Source: Pseudoroseicyclus aestuarii (GTDB taxonomy: Bacteria > Pseudomonadota > Alphaproteobacteria > Rhodobacterales > Rhodobacteraceae). From it: DNA of 64,000 nt. The first letter of the stretch is position 1. Each line of letters begins with the position of its first letter. Below the pieces are notes generated by a model that worked only from the letters and a program-made list of their open reading frames with translations, was not told the origin of the DNA and searched no databases. Shown one piece after another: positions 8,054 to 16,480 of this stretch. The position numbers and the translations under genes are program-made. The stretch is from NCBI RefSeq assembly GCF_003217255.1, contig NZ_QJTE01000004.1:248001-312000 (forward strand), read 5' to 3'.

Positions 8054-8392
8054 ATGATCAAGCTCGTGATGACTTTCAAGCGTCGAGCGGGGATGGACGT
8101 GCAGGCGTTCCGCGACTACCGGCGCGATGTCCACGCCCCTATCCTCCTGTCTATTCCAGAGGCCGAACTCATGCGCCGCCTCGTCGTATCCTATCCGGCA
8201 ATCCCACCGGCCGGCGCAGAGGAACCGCGGTTCGACGCCATGGTCGAGGTCTGGTTCGATACGGCACACGACATGATCGCCATGTTTCAGTCGGACGGCT
8301 TCCGCACCAAGGTTGATCCCGACCATGCGAACTTCGTCGACCCGACGTCCTTTGAGCAAGTCGTGACGGAAGAGATCATCCTCGTCGAGTGA
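8054..8392 (+). CDS. EthD domain-containing small protein
   Basis: 112 residues, a ferredoxin-like alpha/beta barrel of the EthD family (dimeric alpha-beta barrel superfamily), seen in KLVMTFKRRAGM at the N-terminus, FRDYRRDVHAP and the FVDPTSFEQVVTEE end. A good ribosome site (AAGGAG) precedes the ATG. EthD proteins accompany degradation pathways, often of ethers or aromatics, with unclear chemistry. It forms a divergent pair with an AraC regulator and has no further genes behind it, since the next gene is a broken integrase. A stand-alone stress or degradation accessory is the most that can be said. Confidence 0.78.
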   Translation: MIKLVMTFKRRAGMDVQAFRDYRRDVHAPILLSIPEAELMRRLVVSYPAIPPAGAEEPRFDAMVEVWFDTAHDMIAMFQSDGFRTKVDPDHANFVDPTSFEQVVTEEIILVE

Positions 8393-8658
8393 CGGATCGA
8401 TGACGCGTCTGGCTGACACCGCAGATGGCGAAGCCGACGACCTCCGCTTTCGGCACGCCGCGGCGCAGATTGGAGGGGCTAGGGAGGTCTGCGATAGCCG
8501 ATCACGACAAACGCGGCCGTGCAGCGACTGGCGAAGCCTCCTAAGACCAGCGCAGTCATATTTGGCTCGGGGCGGACTTCCGGCATCGCGGCTTGCTATC
8601 CTGTGGCACCGATACGGTGCCGATGATGGGAGGAGCCAGGCGCACCGGAGAAATTGCC

Positions 8659-9345
8659 ATGCCTGCCTCGACCCTTCCCGCAATCCGCACGTATCGGCCA
8701 GCCTGGAACAAGGGCCGCATCGTGGGCCCAAAACGCCTGCTCCTGCCAAAACACGTCTCGGCAATCCGCGTGCGGATCGAGCTCGCCGACCGTGCCGGTG
8801 ATCTCGCCCTCTTCAATCTGGCAATCGACAGCAAACTGCGAGGCTGCGATCTCATCTATCTCCGGATCGCCGACGTCTTCGCGGCGGGTCAGGTGAAGGA
8901 GTGAGCCTCGGTCCTCCAATGCAAGGCCCGGCAACCGGTCCGCTTCGAGATCACCGATGGCCCGCGGAAGCTCCTCTTTGACTGGCTCGAAGATCTCGAA
9001 CTGGTCGGCTCGGAACTTCAATGGCCGGGGCGGTTCCACGAGCGGCTCCACATCTCGACCCGCCAGTATGCTTGCCTCGTCCGAGGCTGGGTTACCTCAA
9101 TCGGCCTGGAGCCGAGCTCATACGGTACCCCTTCTATGCGCCGGACCAAGTTGGCACAGATCTACCGCAAAGCCGGCACCCTTAGCGCCGTCCAGCTCCA
9201 ACTCGGACATAGGAAGGGGAACAGCCCCGTCCGCTACCTCGTGGTCGAACCCGAAGACGCCGTGGCAATATCCGAAGAAGTCGAGATTCAATCTTCGGCC
9301 TCACACGGTACAGTCAGTGCCCTACACGTACCCAGGCGCTCTTGA
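8659..9345 (+). pseudogene. Degenerate tyrosine recombinase/integrase with internal stop
   Basis: One reading frame encodes a typical short site-specific integrase of about 228 residues interrupted by a TGA at 8902-8904, where this family has Arg (one CGA-to-TGA change). Upstream: RTYRPAWNKGR, then LALFNLAIDSKLRGCD, with the first catalytic Arg. Downstream: RFHERLHISTRQYA, SMRRTKLAQIYRKAG with the second catalytic Arg, QLGH and RYLVVE with the nucleophile Tyr. The first His of the usual THSMRRTK box is Pro here. An internal stop plus a lost catalytic His mark an inactive relic. It is the only recombinase found inside the tRNA-Phe-bounded segment, so it may be the remains of the integrase that inserted it. 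Confidence 0.88.
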
Positions 9346-9480
9346 TCCAGAGGGGACCTCAGCGCGGAGTTGGGTGCCAGCCGTTTCCGGCCCTTAGCGG
9401 ACCTTTGAGTAGCCTGCAGCGAACTGCGGTTTCGAGCCCATCCACGACAATCGCGCGAGCTACAGCACATGGCGTCAAGG

Positions 9481-9528
9481 GCGCAGACCGGACCTTCGCC
9501 GCTTGCTTAACGAACGTCCGGTCTGCGC
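9481..9528. repeat. 13-bp inverted repeat behind the integrase relic
   Basis: GCGCAGACCGGAC (9481-9493) pairs perfectly with GTCCGGTCTGCGC (9516-9528) around a 22-nt loop. It lies in a 270-bp non-coding gap between the integrase relic and the convergent SHMT-like gene. It could be a bidirectional terminator or the inverted end of a lost insertion element. Confidence 0.55.
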
Positions 9529-9615
9529 CTCCTCGGCGGGGCATCAGCAGGCGGGGTCACCCCGACAAAGTCCTGGCCTACGCCTTCCGTCCGGAGTTTC
9601 CCCCGGATCAGATCC

Positions 9616-10938
9616 TTACCCTCGGATGAAGTGGAGCCGGTCAAACCCCCCGCGCCACGCGGCGACATCCGGTGCCAGCGTTTCGGGCTGCGATGATCGC
9701 AGGGCCCGGGCGATGAAGTTTGCCAGCTGCGCCATGTCATGGTCCGTCATGCCCCAGCGGCAGAGCTCTGGCGTGCCCAGGCGCAGGCCATTAAGGTCTC
9801 CGTCGACGGGCGCGACCGGCAGGCCGATGCCACAGGCAAGGAGGTTGGCTTTGCGCAGGTGTTTCGACGCGGCTTGCCCGCCCCCGAAGGCCGCGGCCTC
9901 GAGCGCAAACTGGTGCGAGCCGGTGTAGCCCTGCGAGGTTGCGAAGACCGGCATGCCCTCGGCCGCGAGAGCCTCGGCCAATGCCCGGGAGGTCGAGACC
10001 ATCGCCTCGGCATAGGCGACACCGAACTCCCGCCAGTCCAGCAGCCCGATCGCGAGCGCGGCGGATTTCGCGACGTCGAAGTTCGCGGTCAGCCCGGGGA
10101 AGGCGATCTGCTCGAGCCGCTGCGCCAAGTCATCATCGTTGGTCACGATGAGGCCGCCTGCCGGACCACCGAGGCTCTTGTAGGTGCTCATGGTCATCAG
10201 GTGGGCGCCCTCAGCCAGCGGGTCCGCGAAGACGCCGCCCGCGATCATGCCGCATTGGTGGGCGGCGTCGAACAGGACCTTCGCGCCGACCTCGTCCGCG
10301 ATGGCGCGGATCTCGCGGATCGGATGCGGGAAGAGGTTCAGGCTCATCCCGATGGTGATGAGCTTGGGCCGGACCTCAAGGGCAAGGTCGCGCAGCCGGT
10401 CGAGGTCGACGGTGTAGCCGTCGGCATTCACCGGCGCGGCATGCGTCTTGAGGTGGTAAAGGCCGGCGCAGCCGGCGCCGTGATGCGTCACGTGCCCGCC
10501 GATGCTGGCCGGCGGCGCGATAATCGCATTGCCCGGCGCGCAGGTGGCCATGAAGGCGTAGAGGTTGGCGAGCGCACCGGAGGCCACACGGATCTCGGCG
10601 TGCCGGGCGTGGAAGATCTCGGCCGCGAGCTGTGCGGCGATCACCTCGATTTCCTCGATCGCCTCGAGCCCCATCTCGTACTTGTCTCCGGGGTAACCGA
10701 GCGATGGTCGCGATCCGAGCCCACTGGCGAGGATCGCCTCGGCCCGGGGGTTCATGACGTTGGTCGCGGGATTGAGGTTGAAGCATTCGCGCTCGTGGAT
10801 GGCGCGGTTGCGTTCTGCGAGCGCAACGACACGCGCTTCGAGCCGATCCGACGGGGCGCGCCCGGTCTCTGCACTGATCTCGGCAATGCGGTTGGCAACG
10901 GTTTCGGGCAGCCAGGGGCGAAGGTCTTGAATGGTCAT
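9616..10938 (-). CDS. PLP-dependent serine hydroxymethyltransferase-like enzyme
   Basis: 440 residues with the SHMT fold. Visible features: SGALANLYAF (cofactor pocket), the cofactor-ring Asp in LFDAAHQCG (Asp224), and the Schiff-base Lys254 in STYKSLGGPAGG. It is longer and more diverged than housekeeping GlyA and has a dedicated LysR regulator divergent from it, which suggests a special substrate such as an alpha-methyl or beta-hydroxy amino acid (aldolase, retro-aldol or hydroxymethyl transfer). The ATG chosen gives MTIQDLRPW; an earlier in-frame start adds nine residues. The fold and cofactor lysine are clear; the reaction is not. Confidence 0.85.
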   Translation of the reverse strand: MTIQDLRPWLPETVANRIAEISAETGRAPSDRLEARVVALAERNRAIHERECFNLNPATNVMNPRAEAILASGLGSRPSLGYPGDKYEMGLEAIEEIEVIAAQLAAEIFHARHAEIRVASGALANLYAFMATCAPGNAIIAPPASIGGHVTHHGAGCAGLYHLKTHAAPVNADGYTVDLDRLRDLALEVRPKLITIGMSLNLFPHPIREIRAIADEVGAKVLFDAAHQCGMIAGGVFADPLAEGAHLMTMSTYKSLGGPAGGLIVTNDDDLAQRLEQIAFPGLTANFDVAKSAALAIGLLDWREFGVAYAEAMVSTSRALAEALAAEGMPVFATSQGYTGSHQFALEAAAFGGGQAASKHLRKANLLACGIGLPVAPVDGDLNGLRLGTPELCRWGMTDHDMAQLANFIARALRSSQPETLAPDVAAWRGGFDRLHFIRG

Positions 10939-11036
10939 CTGAGGTCTCCAATCCGGTTGACGCAATCCTCGGCAGATCCCGGCTTTCCGGCAACGCAGAT
11001 TTCAGGAATAATAGGCTTAGAAAAAATGAGCATGAT

Positions 11037-11915
11037 ATGTCTGTTGCGCCGCCCTTTCCCCGCCTCCCGTCGCTCAATGCCCTGAGGGCCTTCGAGGCGT
11101 CCGCCAGGCTCGGTGGCTTCGCCCTCGCCGCTGAGGAACTGCGGGTCACGCCCGGCGCCGTGGCGGCGCAGATCAAAAACCTCGAGAGCGAGGTCGGAGC
11201 CCCGCTCTTCAAGCGGAATGCCCAGGGCGTGCAGCTGACCGAGATCGGGGCGCGGGCGCTGCCGGGCTTCGTCGAGGCATTCGACCGACTGGGGGAGGCC
11301 GTGCAGGCGCTGCGGCAGGACGCGGCGCCGAAGCGCATTCACATTGCCACCCTGCCGGCGCTCGCGCAGCTGTGGCTGGCGCCACGCCTCCCTGCCCTGC
11401 GCACGGCGATGCCGGGTGTCGAGCTCTCCGTCACCGCCGTCGAAACGCCACCGAACCTGAAGCGCGTCCCCTTCGACATTTCCCTGTTCTACGTCGATGA
11501 TCGTCGTGACATGAGCGGACGCATCACCGACGACGAGATCCTTCCGGTATGCGCCCCCGACCTGGCCCCGATGATGCGGACGCCCGATGATCTGCGGACG
11601 ATGACCTGCCTGACAGACGCCATATGGGCCGACGACTGGACAACGTGGGCGGCCTCGGCGCTGTCCGGGCAGGCCTTCGCCCCTCGCGGACCGGTCTTTT
11701 CTCTCTACGCGGTCGCTGTCGAGGAGGCGCTGAACGGCGCGGGTGTCCTGATTGCGCGGCGGGCGCTGGTGGCCAGGCACCTCGAGGCCGGGACCCTTGT
11801 CGCCCCGCTCGGGGCAGGCGTCAGGGCCCCCGAGGCGATCAGCGCCTGGGCCTTGCCGGGCCTGGATTTGACCCGCCACCGGGAGCTGCTGAAAACGCTG
11901 CGCGATCTGCGTTGA
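11037..11915 (+). CDS. LysR-family transcriptional regulator (GcvA-like)
   Basis: 292 residues with the LysR winged helix at the N-terminus (LNALRAFEASARLGGFALAAEELRVTPGAVAAQI in segments) and an effector-binding periplasmic-protein-like domain. The LPSLNALRAFEA start and general shape match the GcvA branch, which controls amino-acid enzymes. It is divergent from the SHMT-like gene with a 98-bp shared promoter gap that is strikingly AT-rich (about 11000-11036), and it very likely controls that gene and itself. Confidence 0.9.
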   Translation: MSVAPPFPRLPSLNALRAFEASARLGGFALAAEELRVTPGAVAAQIKNLESEVGAPLFKRNAQGVQLTEIGARALPGFVEAFDRLGEAVQALRQDAAPKRIHIATLPALAQLWLAPRLPALRTAMPGVELSVTAVETPPNLKRVPFDISLFYVDDRRDMSGRITDDEILPVCAPDLAPMMRTPDDLRTMTCLTDAIWADDWTTWAASALSGQAFAPRGPVFSLYAVAVEEALNGAGVLIARRALVARHLEAGTLVAPLGAGVRAPEAISAWALPGLDLTRHRELLKTLRDLR

Positions 11916-12341
11916 ACGGAAGTGGGCCAGGCGAGTAAGAAGCGGTCAATCGTTTGGCCGGCTTGGAATGTCGGCTATGGGCCTTTCGGGCGGCTATTAC
12001 CTCGAGTGCGAATGTCAGGATCGTCCGCAGAGCCGACCTTTCACCTGAGCGCAGCGAACGACCGCTCTCCGCCCTCAAGCGACCATGGTGGTCGCCGCCG
12101 GTACCGCCCGCTCGCCGAATAGCCGCAGTCTCCGTGCTACGCGCAGACCGGCGTATGGCGACCCGGTAGAAACATCGTCGCGCACGCTGAGGCCTGAAGA
12201 ACGTTTAACCGTCCGAGATCCAGACAGAGTAGGGCCGGCCATTCATGAAGCTTAGTACCAGAGGTGGATTTTGGAGCCCTTCGTCAGCTCGGAGGGCATT
12301 ACGCGCGCAGGCATGCGTAAGAAGGGCGGCATTTGCTTTCG
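11916..12341. other. 426-bp gap without recognisable genes
   Basis: Both strands lack a credible gene. Base composition is mixed, with lower-GC patches around 12180-12330, and short open frames have no family-like sequence. It may contain remnants of decayed genes, as expected in an ageing island, but no specific element could be identified. Confidence 0.4.
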
Positions 12342-12755
12342 TCACGAAGCGAACAGTGCGTCGAAATCCTTAAAACCCTTGATCTCGATCGGGTTGCCAG
12401 AGGGATCGAAGAAGAACATCGTCCGCTGCTCCCCCGGCTGGCCTTCGAAGCGGACGACCGGCGGGATGTCGAAGGCCACGCCCGCCTTCTGCAGCCGGTC
12501 CGCCAGGGCCAGCCAGTCCTCCAGCCGCAGGACGGCGCCGATATGCGGCATCATCACCATGTGATCGCCGACCTTCCCGGTCCGCGTCGTCGCGAAAGGC
12601 GTGCCGAGGTGCAGCGACAGCTGGTGCGAGAAGAAGTCGAAATCGACCCATGTCTCGGCAGAGCGGCCCTCGCGGCAGCCCAGGACGCCGCCGTAGAAGG
12701 CGCGCGCCTCGTCCAGATCGGTGACATGGATGGCGAGGTGGAAGAGGGATTGCAT
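12342..12755 (-). CDS. VOC-family (glyoxalase/bleomycin resistance-type) protein
   Basis: 137 residues made of paired beta-alpha-beta-beta-beta modules of the vicinal oxygen chelate fold. FHLAIHVTDLDEARAFYGGVLG opens the protein with a metal-ligand His, HLGTPF lies in the middle, and FFFDPSGNPIEIKGF near the end gives a ligand Glu. Proteins of this type carry out isomerisation, epimerisation or ring opening at a metal centre, or bind toxins. It stands alone between a non-coding gap and the ABC operon and shares its direction, but a 145-bp gap separates it from the permease gene. Substrate unknown. Confidence 0.82.
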   Translation of the reverse strand: MQSLFHLAIHVTDLDEARAFYGGVLGCREGRSAETWVDFDFFSHQLSLHLGTPFATTRTGKVGDHMVMMPHIGAVLRLEDWLALADRLQKAGVAFDIPPVVRFEGQPGEQRTMFFFDPSGNPIEIKGFKDFDALFAS

Positions 12756-12900
12756 GGGAGCCTCTGGCTAGGTTGTTTGCAGGATGTCGTACGGCGCCCG
12801 AGACGGTCGGGACGTCCACTTCAGGGAGGCTAAGAGGCGCAGAGGCGCTGTTGCCTCATTCCGGACTGTGGTCCCGAGGCGTCCACTGTCGCCCATGCTG

Positions 12901-13788
12901 TCAGCCCCGCGGCTCCATGGCGTCGCGCAGCCCCTCGCCGACGAAGTTCACCGCCAGCACCGTGAAGAAGATGCACAGGCCCGGCGGGATCGCGAGCCAT
13001 GGCGCGATGGCAAGCCAGCCACTGGCCGAGTTCAGGATGTTCCCCCATGTCGGCACCGGCGGCAGGATGCCGAAGCCAAGAAAGGACAGCGCCGATTCCA
13101 GCATGATCGAGCTGCCGACCGCCAGCGTCGCGGCCACCGTGATCGGCCCCAGCGCATTGGGCAGGATGTGGCGAACGATCAGCCGCGGCCCCCCTGCCCC
13201 GAGCGCCCGCGCTGCCTCGACATACTCGCGCTCGCGCAGGGCGAGGAACTGCGACCGGACGAGGCGCGCGGTGCCCATCCAGATCAACCCGCCGACGATC
13301 ACCACCAGCAGCACCGGGCTGGGCCGGAACAGGGTCGAAAGCAGCAGCACCAGCGGCAGCGTCGGGATCGAGAGCATCACGTCGGTGAACCGCATCAGCA
13401 GCATGTCCCAGACCCCGCGGTAGAAGCCGGCGAGAGAGCCGATTAGGGTTCCGACGAGGGTCGAGATCACCGCCCCCAGCAGCCCCACCCCCAGCGAGAC
13501 ACGCCCGCCGTAGATCAGCCGGGTCATCGCGTCCCGCCCCAGCTCGTCCGTTCCCAGCCAATGGGCCGCCGAGGGCGCACCGGGCATGCCGATCAGGGCA
13601 AAATCCTGCTGGTCGTAGGCATAGGGCGACAGCCACGGCCCGACGATGACGATCAGCGTCATGAGGGTCAGCACCACCAGCCCCATCAATGCCAAACGGT
13701 GCCGGGCAAAGCGCGTGGCCATCTGCCGCAGCGGCCTTCGGCTTTGCTGCGGCGGCGTTTCGAGAGTTTCTGTTGTCAGGTCAACCAT
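12901..13788 (-). CDS. ABC transporter permease, DppC/OppC type
   Basis: 295 residues with five or six membrane helices. A long cytoplasmic N-terminus precedes helix 1; WLGTDELGRDAMTRLIYGGR is the family OppC_N signature, and the EAA loop (EYVEAARALGAGG...HILPNALGPI) contacts the ATPases. It overlaps the DppB-type gene by 8 bp and ends the operon. With the DppB partner it forms the inner-membrane channel of a peptide-, opine- or nickel-type importer. An upstream in-frame start inside dppB is rejected. Confidence 0.9.
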   Translation of the reverse strand: MVDLTTETLETPPQQSRRPLRQMATRFARHRLALMGLVVLTLMTLIVIVGPWLSPYAYDQQDFALIGMPGAPSAAHWLGTDELGRDAMTRLIYGGRVSLGVGLLGAVISTLVGTLIGSLAGFYRGVWDMLLMRFTDVMLSIPTLPLVLLLSTLFRPSPVLLVVIVGGLIWMGTARLVRSQFLALREREYVEAARALGAGGPRLIVRHILPNALGPITVAATLAVGSSIMLESALSFLGFGILPPVPTWGNILNSASGWLAIAPWLAIPPGLCIFFTVLAVNFVGEGLRDAMEPRG

Positions 13789-14734
13789 GACGGATCCGCG
13801 GGTCGAGCGTGGCATAGACGATGTCGGCGATGATGTTGGCGGCGACGACCCCGACCGAGCCCATCATCATAAGCCCCATCAGCATCGGGTAGTCGCGCCC
13901 GTTCATGCTTTCGACAAACAGCCGGCCGATGCCGGGCCAGGCGAAAACCGTCTCGGTGATGACGGCCCCCGAGATGATGGTGACGAAGTCGATGGCGATC
14001 ACCGTCACCGCCGGGATCATCGCGTTGCGCAGCGCGTGGCGCAGGATCACGCTACCCTCGCGCCGGCCCTTGGCATAGGCGGTGCGGATGTAATCCTGGC
14101 TCAGCACGTCGACCATGCCAGAGCGGATGTAGCGGCTCCAGCTGGCGATGGTGGCCAGTGACAGGACGGTGACGGGCAGGATCAGGTGCAGCAGCCGGTC
14201 CGAGACAGAGCCGTCGCCGATGGACTTCATCCCCGCCGAGGGCAGCCAGCCCAGCCAGACGCTGAACACCAGTTGAAGCAGAAGGGCCGACCAGAACACC
14301 GGCAGCGAGATGCCGGCAAAGGCGGCAAGTGTGACGGTGCTGTCCGTGCGGCTGCCGCGGCGCGCGGCGCTGATGATGCCCAGCGGCACGGCAACGAGGA
14401 AGGACAGCAGCATCGAGATGCCGCCAAGCTGCATCGTCGGGCCGAGCCGGGTCAGGATCTCGTCCAGGACGGGACGGCCCGTGCGGATCGACAGACCCCA
14501 GTCCCCCACCAGCATGGAGCGCAGCCAGAGCACGTATTGCACCGGCACGGGCCGGTCGAGGCCGAAGGCCTCGCGGATCTGCTCCAGCGCCTCGGGCGAG
14601 ACGGAGGGATTGTCGGCATAGACGTCGAGCGGCCCGCCGGGCGCGAGGTGGATGATGGTGAACAGCACCAGCGAGATCCCGAAGAGCAAGGGAATCGCGC
14701 CGAGGATGCGCCGGATGAGGAAGCTGAAGCTCAC
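13781..14734 (-). CDS. ABC transporter permease, DppB/OppB type
   Basis: 317 residues, six membrane helices. The N-terminus (RRILGAIPLLFGISLVLF) and QVY-like VPVQYVLWL...GDWGLSI region are the OppB_N signature; the EAA loop is DYIRTAYAKGRREG...HALRNAMIPAV. It pairs with the downstream DppC-type gene and lies 70 bp after the binding-protein gene, with a hairpin between them. No start ambiguity: the ATG begins the conserved SFLIRRIL helix. Confidence 0.9.
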   Translation of the reverse strand: MSFSFLIRRILGAIPLLFGISLVLFTIIHLAPGGPLDVYADNPSVSPEALEQIREAFGLDRPVPVQYVLWLRSMLVGDWGLSIRTGRPVLDEILTRLGPTMQLGGISMLLSFLVAVPLGIISAARRGSRTDSTVTLAAFAGISLPVFWSALLLQLVFSVWLGWLPSAGMKSIGDGSVSDRLLHLILPVTVLSLATIASWSRYIRSGMVDVLSQDYIRTAYAKGRREGSVILRHALRNAMIPAVTVIAIDFVTIISGAVITETVFAWPGIGRLFVESMNGRDYPMLMGLMMMGSVGVVAANIIADIVYATLDPRIRHG

Positions 14735-14766
14735 GTGGTTGAAGTCCCTGCGGCAGGAGCGGAAGG

Positions 14767-14794
14767 GCCGGCCGCGGAGGGATCCGCGACCGGC
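14767..14794 (-). terminator. Attenuating stem-loop between binding protein and permease genes
   Basis: A 12-bp stem with one mismatch (GCCGGCCGCGGA with TCCGCGACCGGC) and a 4-nt loop, in the 70-bp gap behind the binding-protein gene. Hairpins here are common in ABC operons and raise binding-protein mRNA over permease mRNA. No T-tract follows. Confidence 0.5.
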
Positions 14795-14804
14795 GTATCG
14801 GAGA

Positions 14805-16412
14805 TCACTCCTCGAGGTACCAGTCGGCCGTGTTGACGAAGTTGGTCATGTTCGTCGGGTTCGGCACGAAGTTCTTCAGCGCGGTCGTCTTGGTGATCAG
14901 CGCCACGTTGGTCGTGAGCGGGATCGAGGGCAGGTCCTCGGCGATCATGTGCTGCATGGTCGAGGAAGCCTCCTGCCGGATCTCGGGATCGAGGCTGCTT
15001 TCCAGCGTGGCCAGGACCTCGTCGAGCGCGGGGTCGGAGTAGTCCTGCCCGTTGTTGGCCCCGCCGGTGCCGTAGAAGACCGAGTATACCGGATCGGCCG
15101 AGGTGATCCAGCGCCCGTAGATCATGTCGTAATCGCCCGAGTAGCGCGCCTCGCGGTAGGCGACGCCGGCACGATTGTCGGGGACCAGCTCGATCCCGAT
15201 CTCCTTGAGTTGCGCCATCAGGATTTGCTGGATGTTCTCGTCATCCGCGTTCCCCGCCGTCACGACGAACTCGAAGGACATCCGCTCGCCATCCTTGGTG
15301 CGGATGCCGTCATCGCCCATCTCGTAGCCGGCCTCGTCGAGAAGCTGGTTGGCCATGTCGACGTCGTAGGCCAGCTCGGGCGTGGTGTCGTCGTACATCG
15401 AGAAGACCGGCACGACGATCGACTTGATCGCCTCGGGGAAGCCGCCCTGCGCGCGGATCAGCACCTCGCGGTCGATGGCATGGGCCACCGCCTGGCGCAC
15501 GGCCAGATCGTCCAGCATCGCGTTGCGGAAGTTGAAGTCGAGGTGCTGCCAAGAGAGCAGCGGCCCGACGACCAGCTCAAGCCCGTCCATCGCCTCGATC
15601 TGCGCGGCCTGATTGTAGGGCGTCTTCACCACGAGATCGAGCTCGCCCGAGCGCAGCTGCGTCATGACGGTGTTGGAGTCAGGGACGATGTGGAACACGA
15701 TCCGGTCGAGATAGGGCAGCTGGGTGCCGTCCTCGGCGGTGCGCCAGTAGTCGGGGTTGCGCTCGGCCACGACATACTGGCCGCGCTCGAACTCGGTGGC
15801 CATGAAGGGGCCGGTGCCGATCGGCAGTTCGTTGTACTCGGCGGTGTTCAGGTCGACGCCCTCGAGAACATGCTTGGGCATCACGCCGAAGGTGAAGAGG
15901 GTCGAGGCGAAGTCCGGCGCGACCGTGTTGTAGTGCACGATGACGGTATGATCGTCCGGCGTCTCGATGCTGTCGATGGTCTCGGTGCCGGACTTGGATT
16001 CGGCGATGAAGGCCGGATCCTTGACCGCTTCCCAGGTGAAGGCGACGTCGGCAGAGGTGAAGGGCTCACCGTCGTGCCAAGTCACGCCCTCGCGCAGGTG
16101 GTAGGTGATGGTCATGGTCTCGCCGTCCTCGGACAGCTCGATCCCGCCGTTGTCCAGCGTCGGCACCTCGGTCGCGAGTACGGGGACGTAGTTGGCGTCT
16201 TTGTCGGGGGCCAGCAGCCCTTCGACGATGGTCGCCTGCGCATCGCCCAGATAGCCCGTCGAATAGACGTTCATCGTGTCGATCTCGTAGGTCAGGCCGA
16301 CATCGAGGGTGCCGCCGCTTTGCTGGGCCGCGGCCCAGCCGGTGGAAAGCACCGTCAGGGCGGCGCCCGCGACGGTGGCCCGGAACATGCCGCGGCGTGT
16401 GAATCTGGTCAT
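14805..16412 (-). CDS. Extracellular solute-binding protein, family 5 (DppA/OppA type), Tat-exported
   Basis: 535 residues. The N-terminus TRRGMFRATVAGAAL carries a twin-arginine-like signal with cleavage near GWAAA, so export may use the Tat route. The mature part shows the family 5 pattern: an early WHDGEPFTSADVAFTWEAV region, the YLDRIVFHIV strand, and RQAVAHAIDRE. Such proteins capture di/oligopeptides, opines, glutathione, haem or nickel; pocket residues cannot be read reliably. It is the periplasmic receptor of the complete ABC system here. The open frame runs on upstream through the 2-hydroxyacid dehydrogenase gene, but the signal peptide fixes the start. Confidence 0.9.
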   Translation of the reverse strand: MTRFTRRGMFRATVAGAALTVLSTGWAAAQQSGGTLDVGLTYEIDTMNVYSTGYLGDAQATIVEGLLAPDKDANYVPVLATEVPTLDNGGIELSEDGETMTITYHLREGVTWHDGEPFTSADVAFTWEAVKDPAFIAESKSGTETIDSIETPDDHTVIVHYNTVAPDFASTLFTFGVMPKHVLEGVDLNTAEYNELPIGTGPFMATEFERGQYVVAERNPDYWRTAEDGTQLPYLDRIVFHIVPDSNTVMTQLRSGELDLVVKTPYNQAAQIEAMDGLELVVGPLLSWQHLDFNFRNAMLDDLAVRQAVAHAIDREVLIRAQGGFPEAIKSIVVPVFSMYDDTTPELAYDVDMANQLLDEAGYEMGDDGIRTKDGERMSFEFVVTAGNADDENIQQILMAQLKEIGIELVPDNRAGVAYREARYSGDYDMIYGRWITSADPVYSVFYGTGGANNGQDYSDPALDEVLATLESSLDPEIRQEASSTMQHMIAEDLPSIPLTTNVALITKTTALKNFVPNPTNMTNFVNTADWYLEE

Positions 16413-16480
16413 CGTATTCTGTCTCCTGGTTGGACTGGATCCGCCGGGGTTCTGCGCCCCGATCGAAGAAAAGCGCGCGG

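Noticed and set aside
9342-9629. A 95-codon plus-strand open frame after the integrase relic
   Set aside because: It spans the inverted repeat and has no protein-like features; it ends inside the reverse-strand SHMT-like gene.
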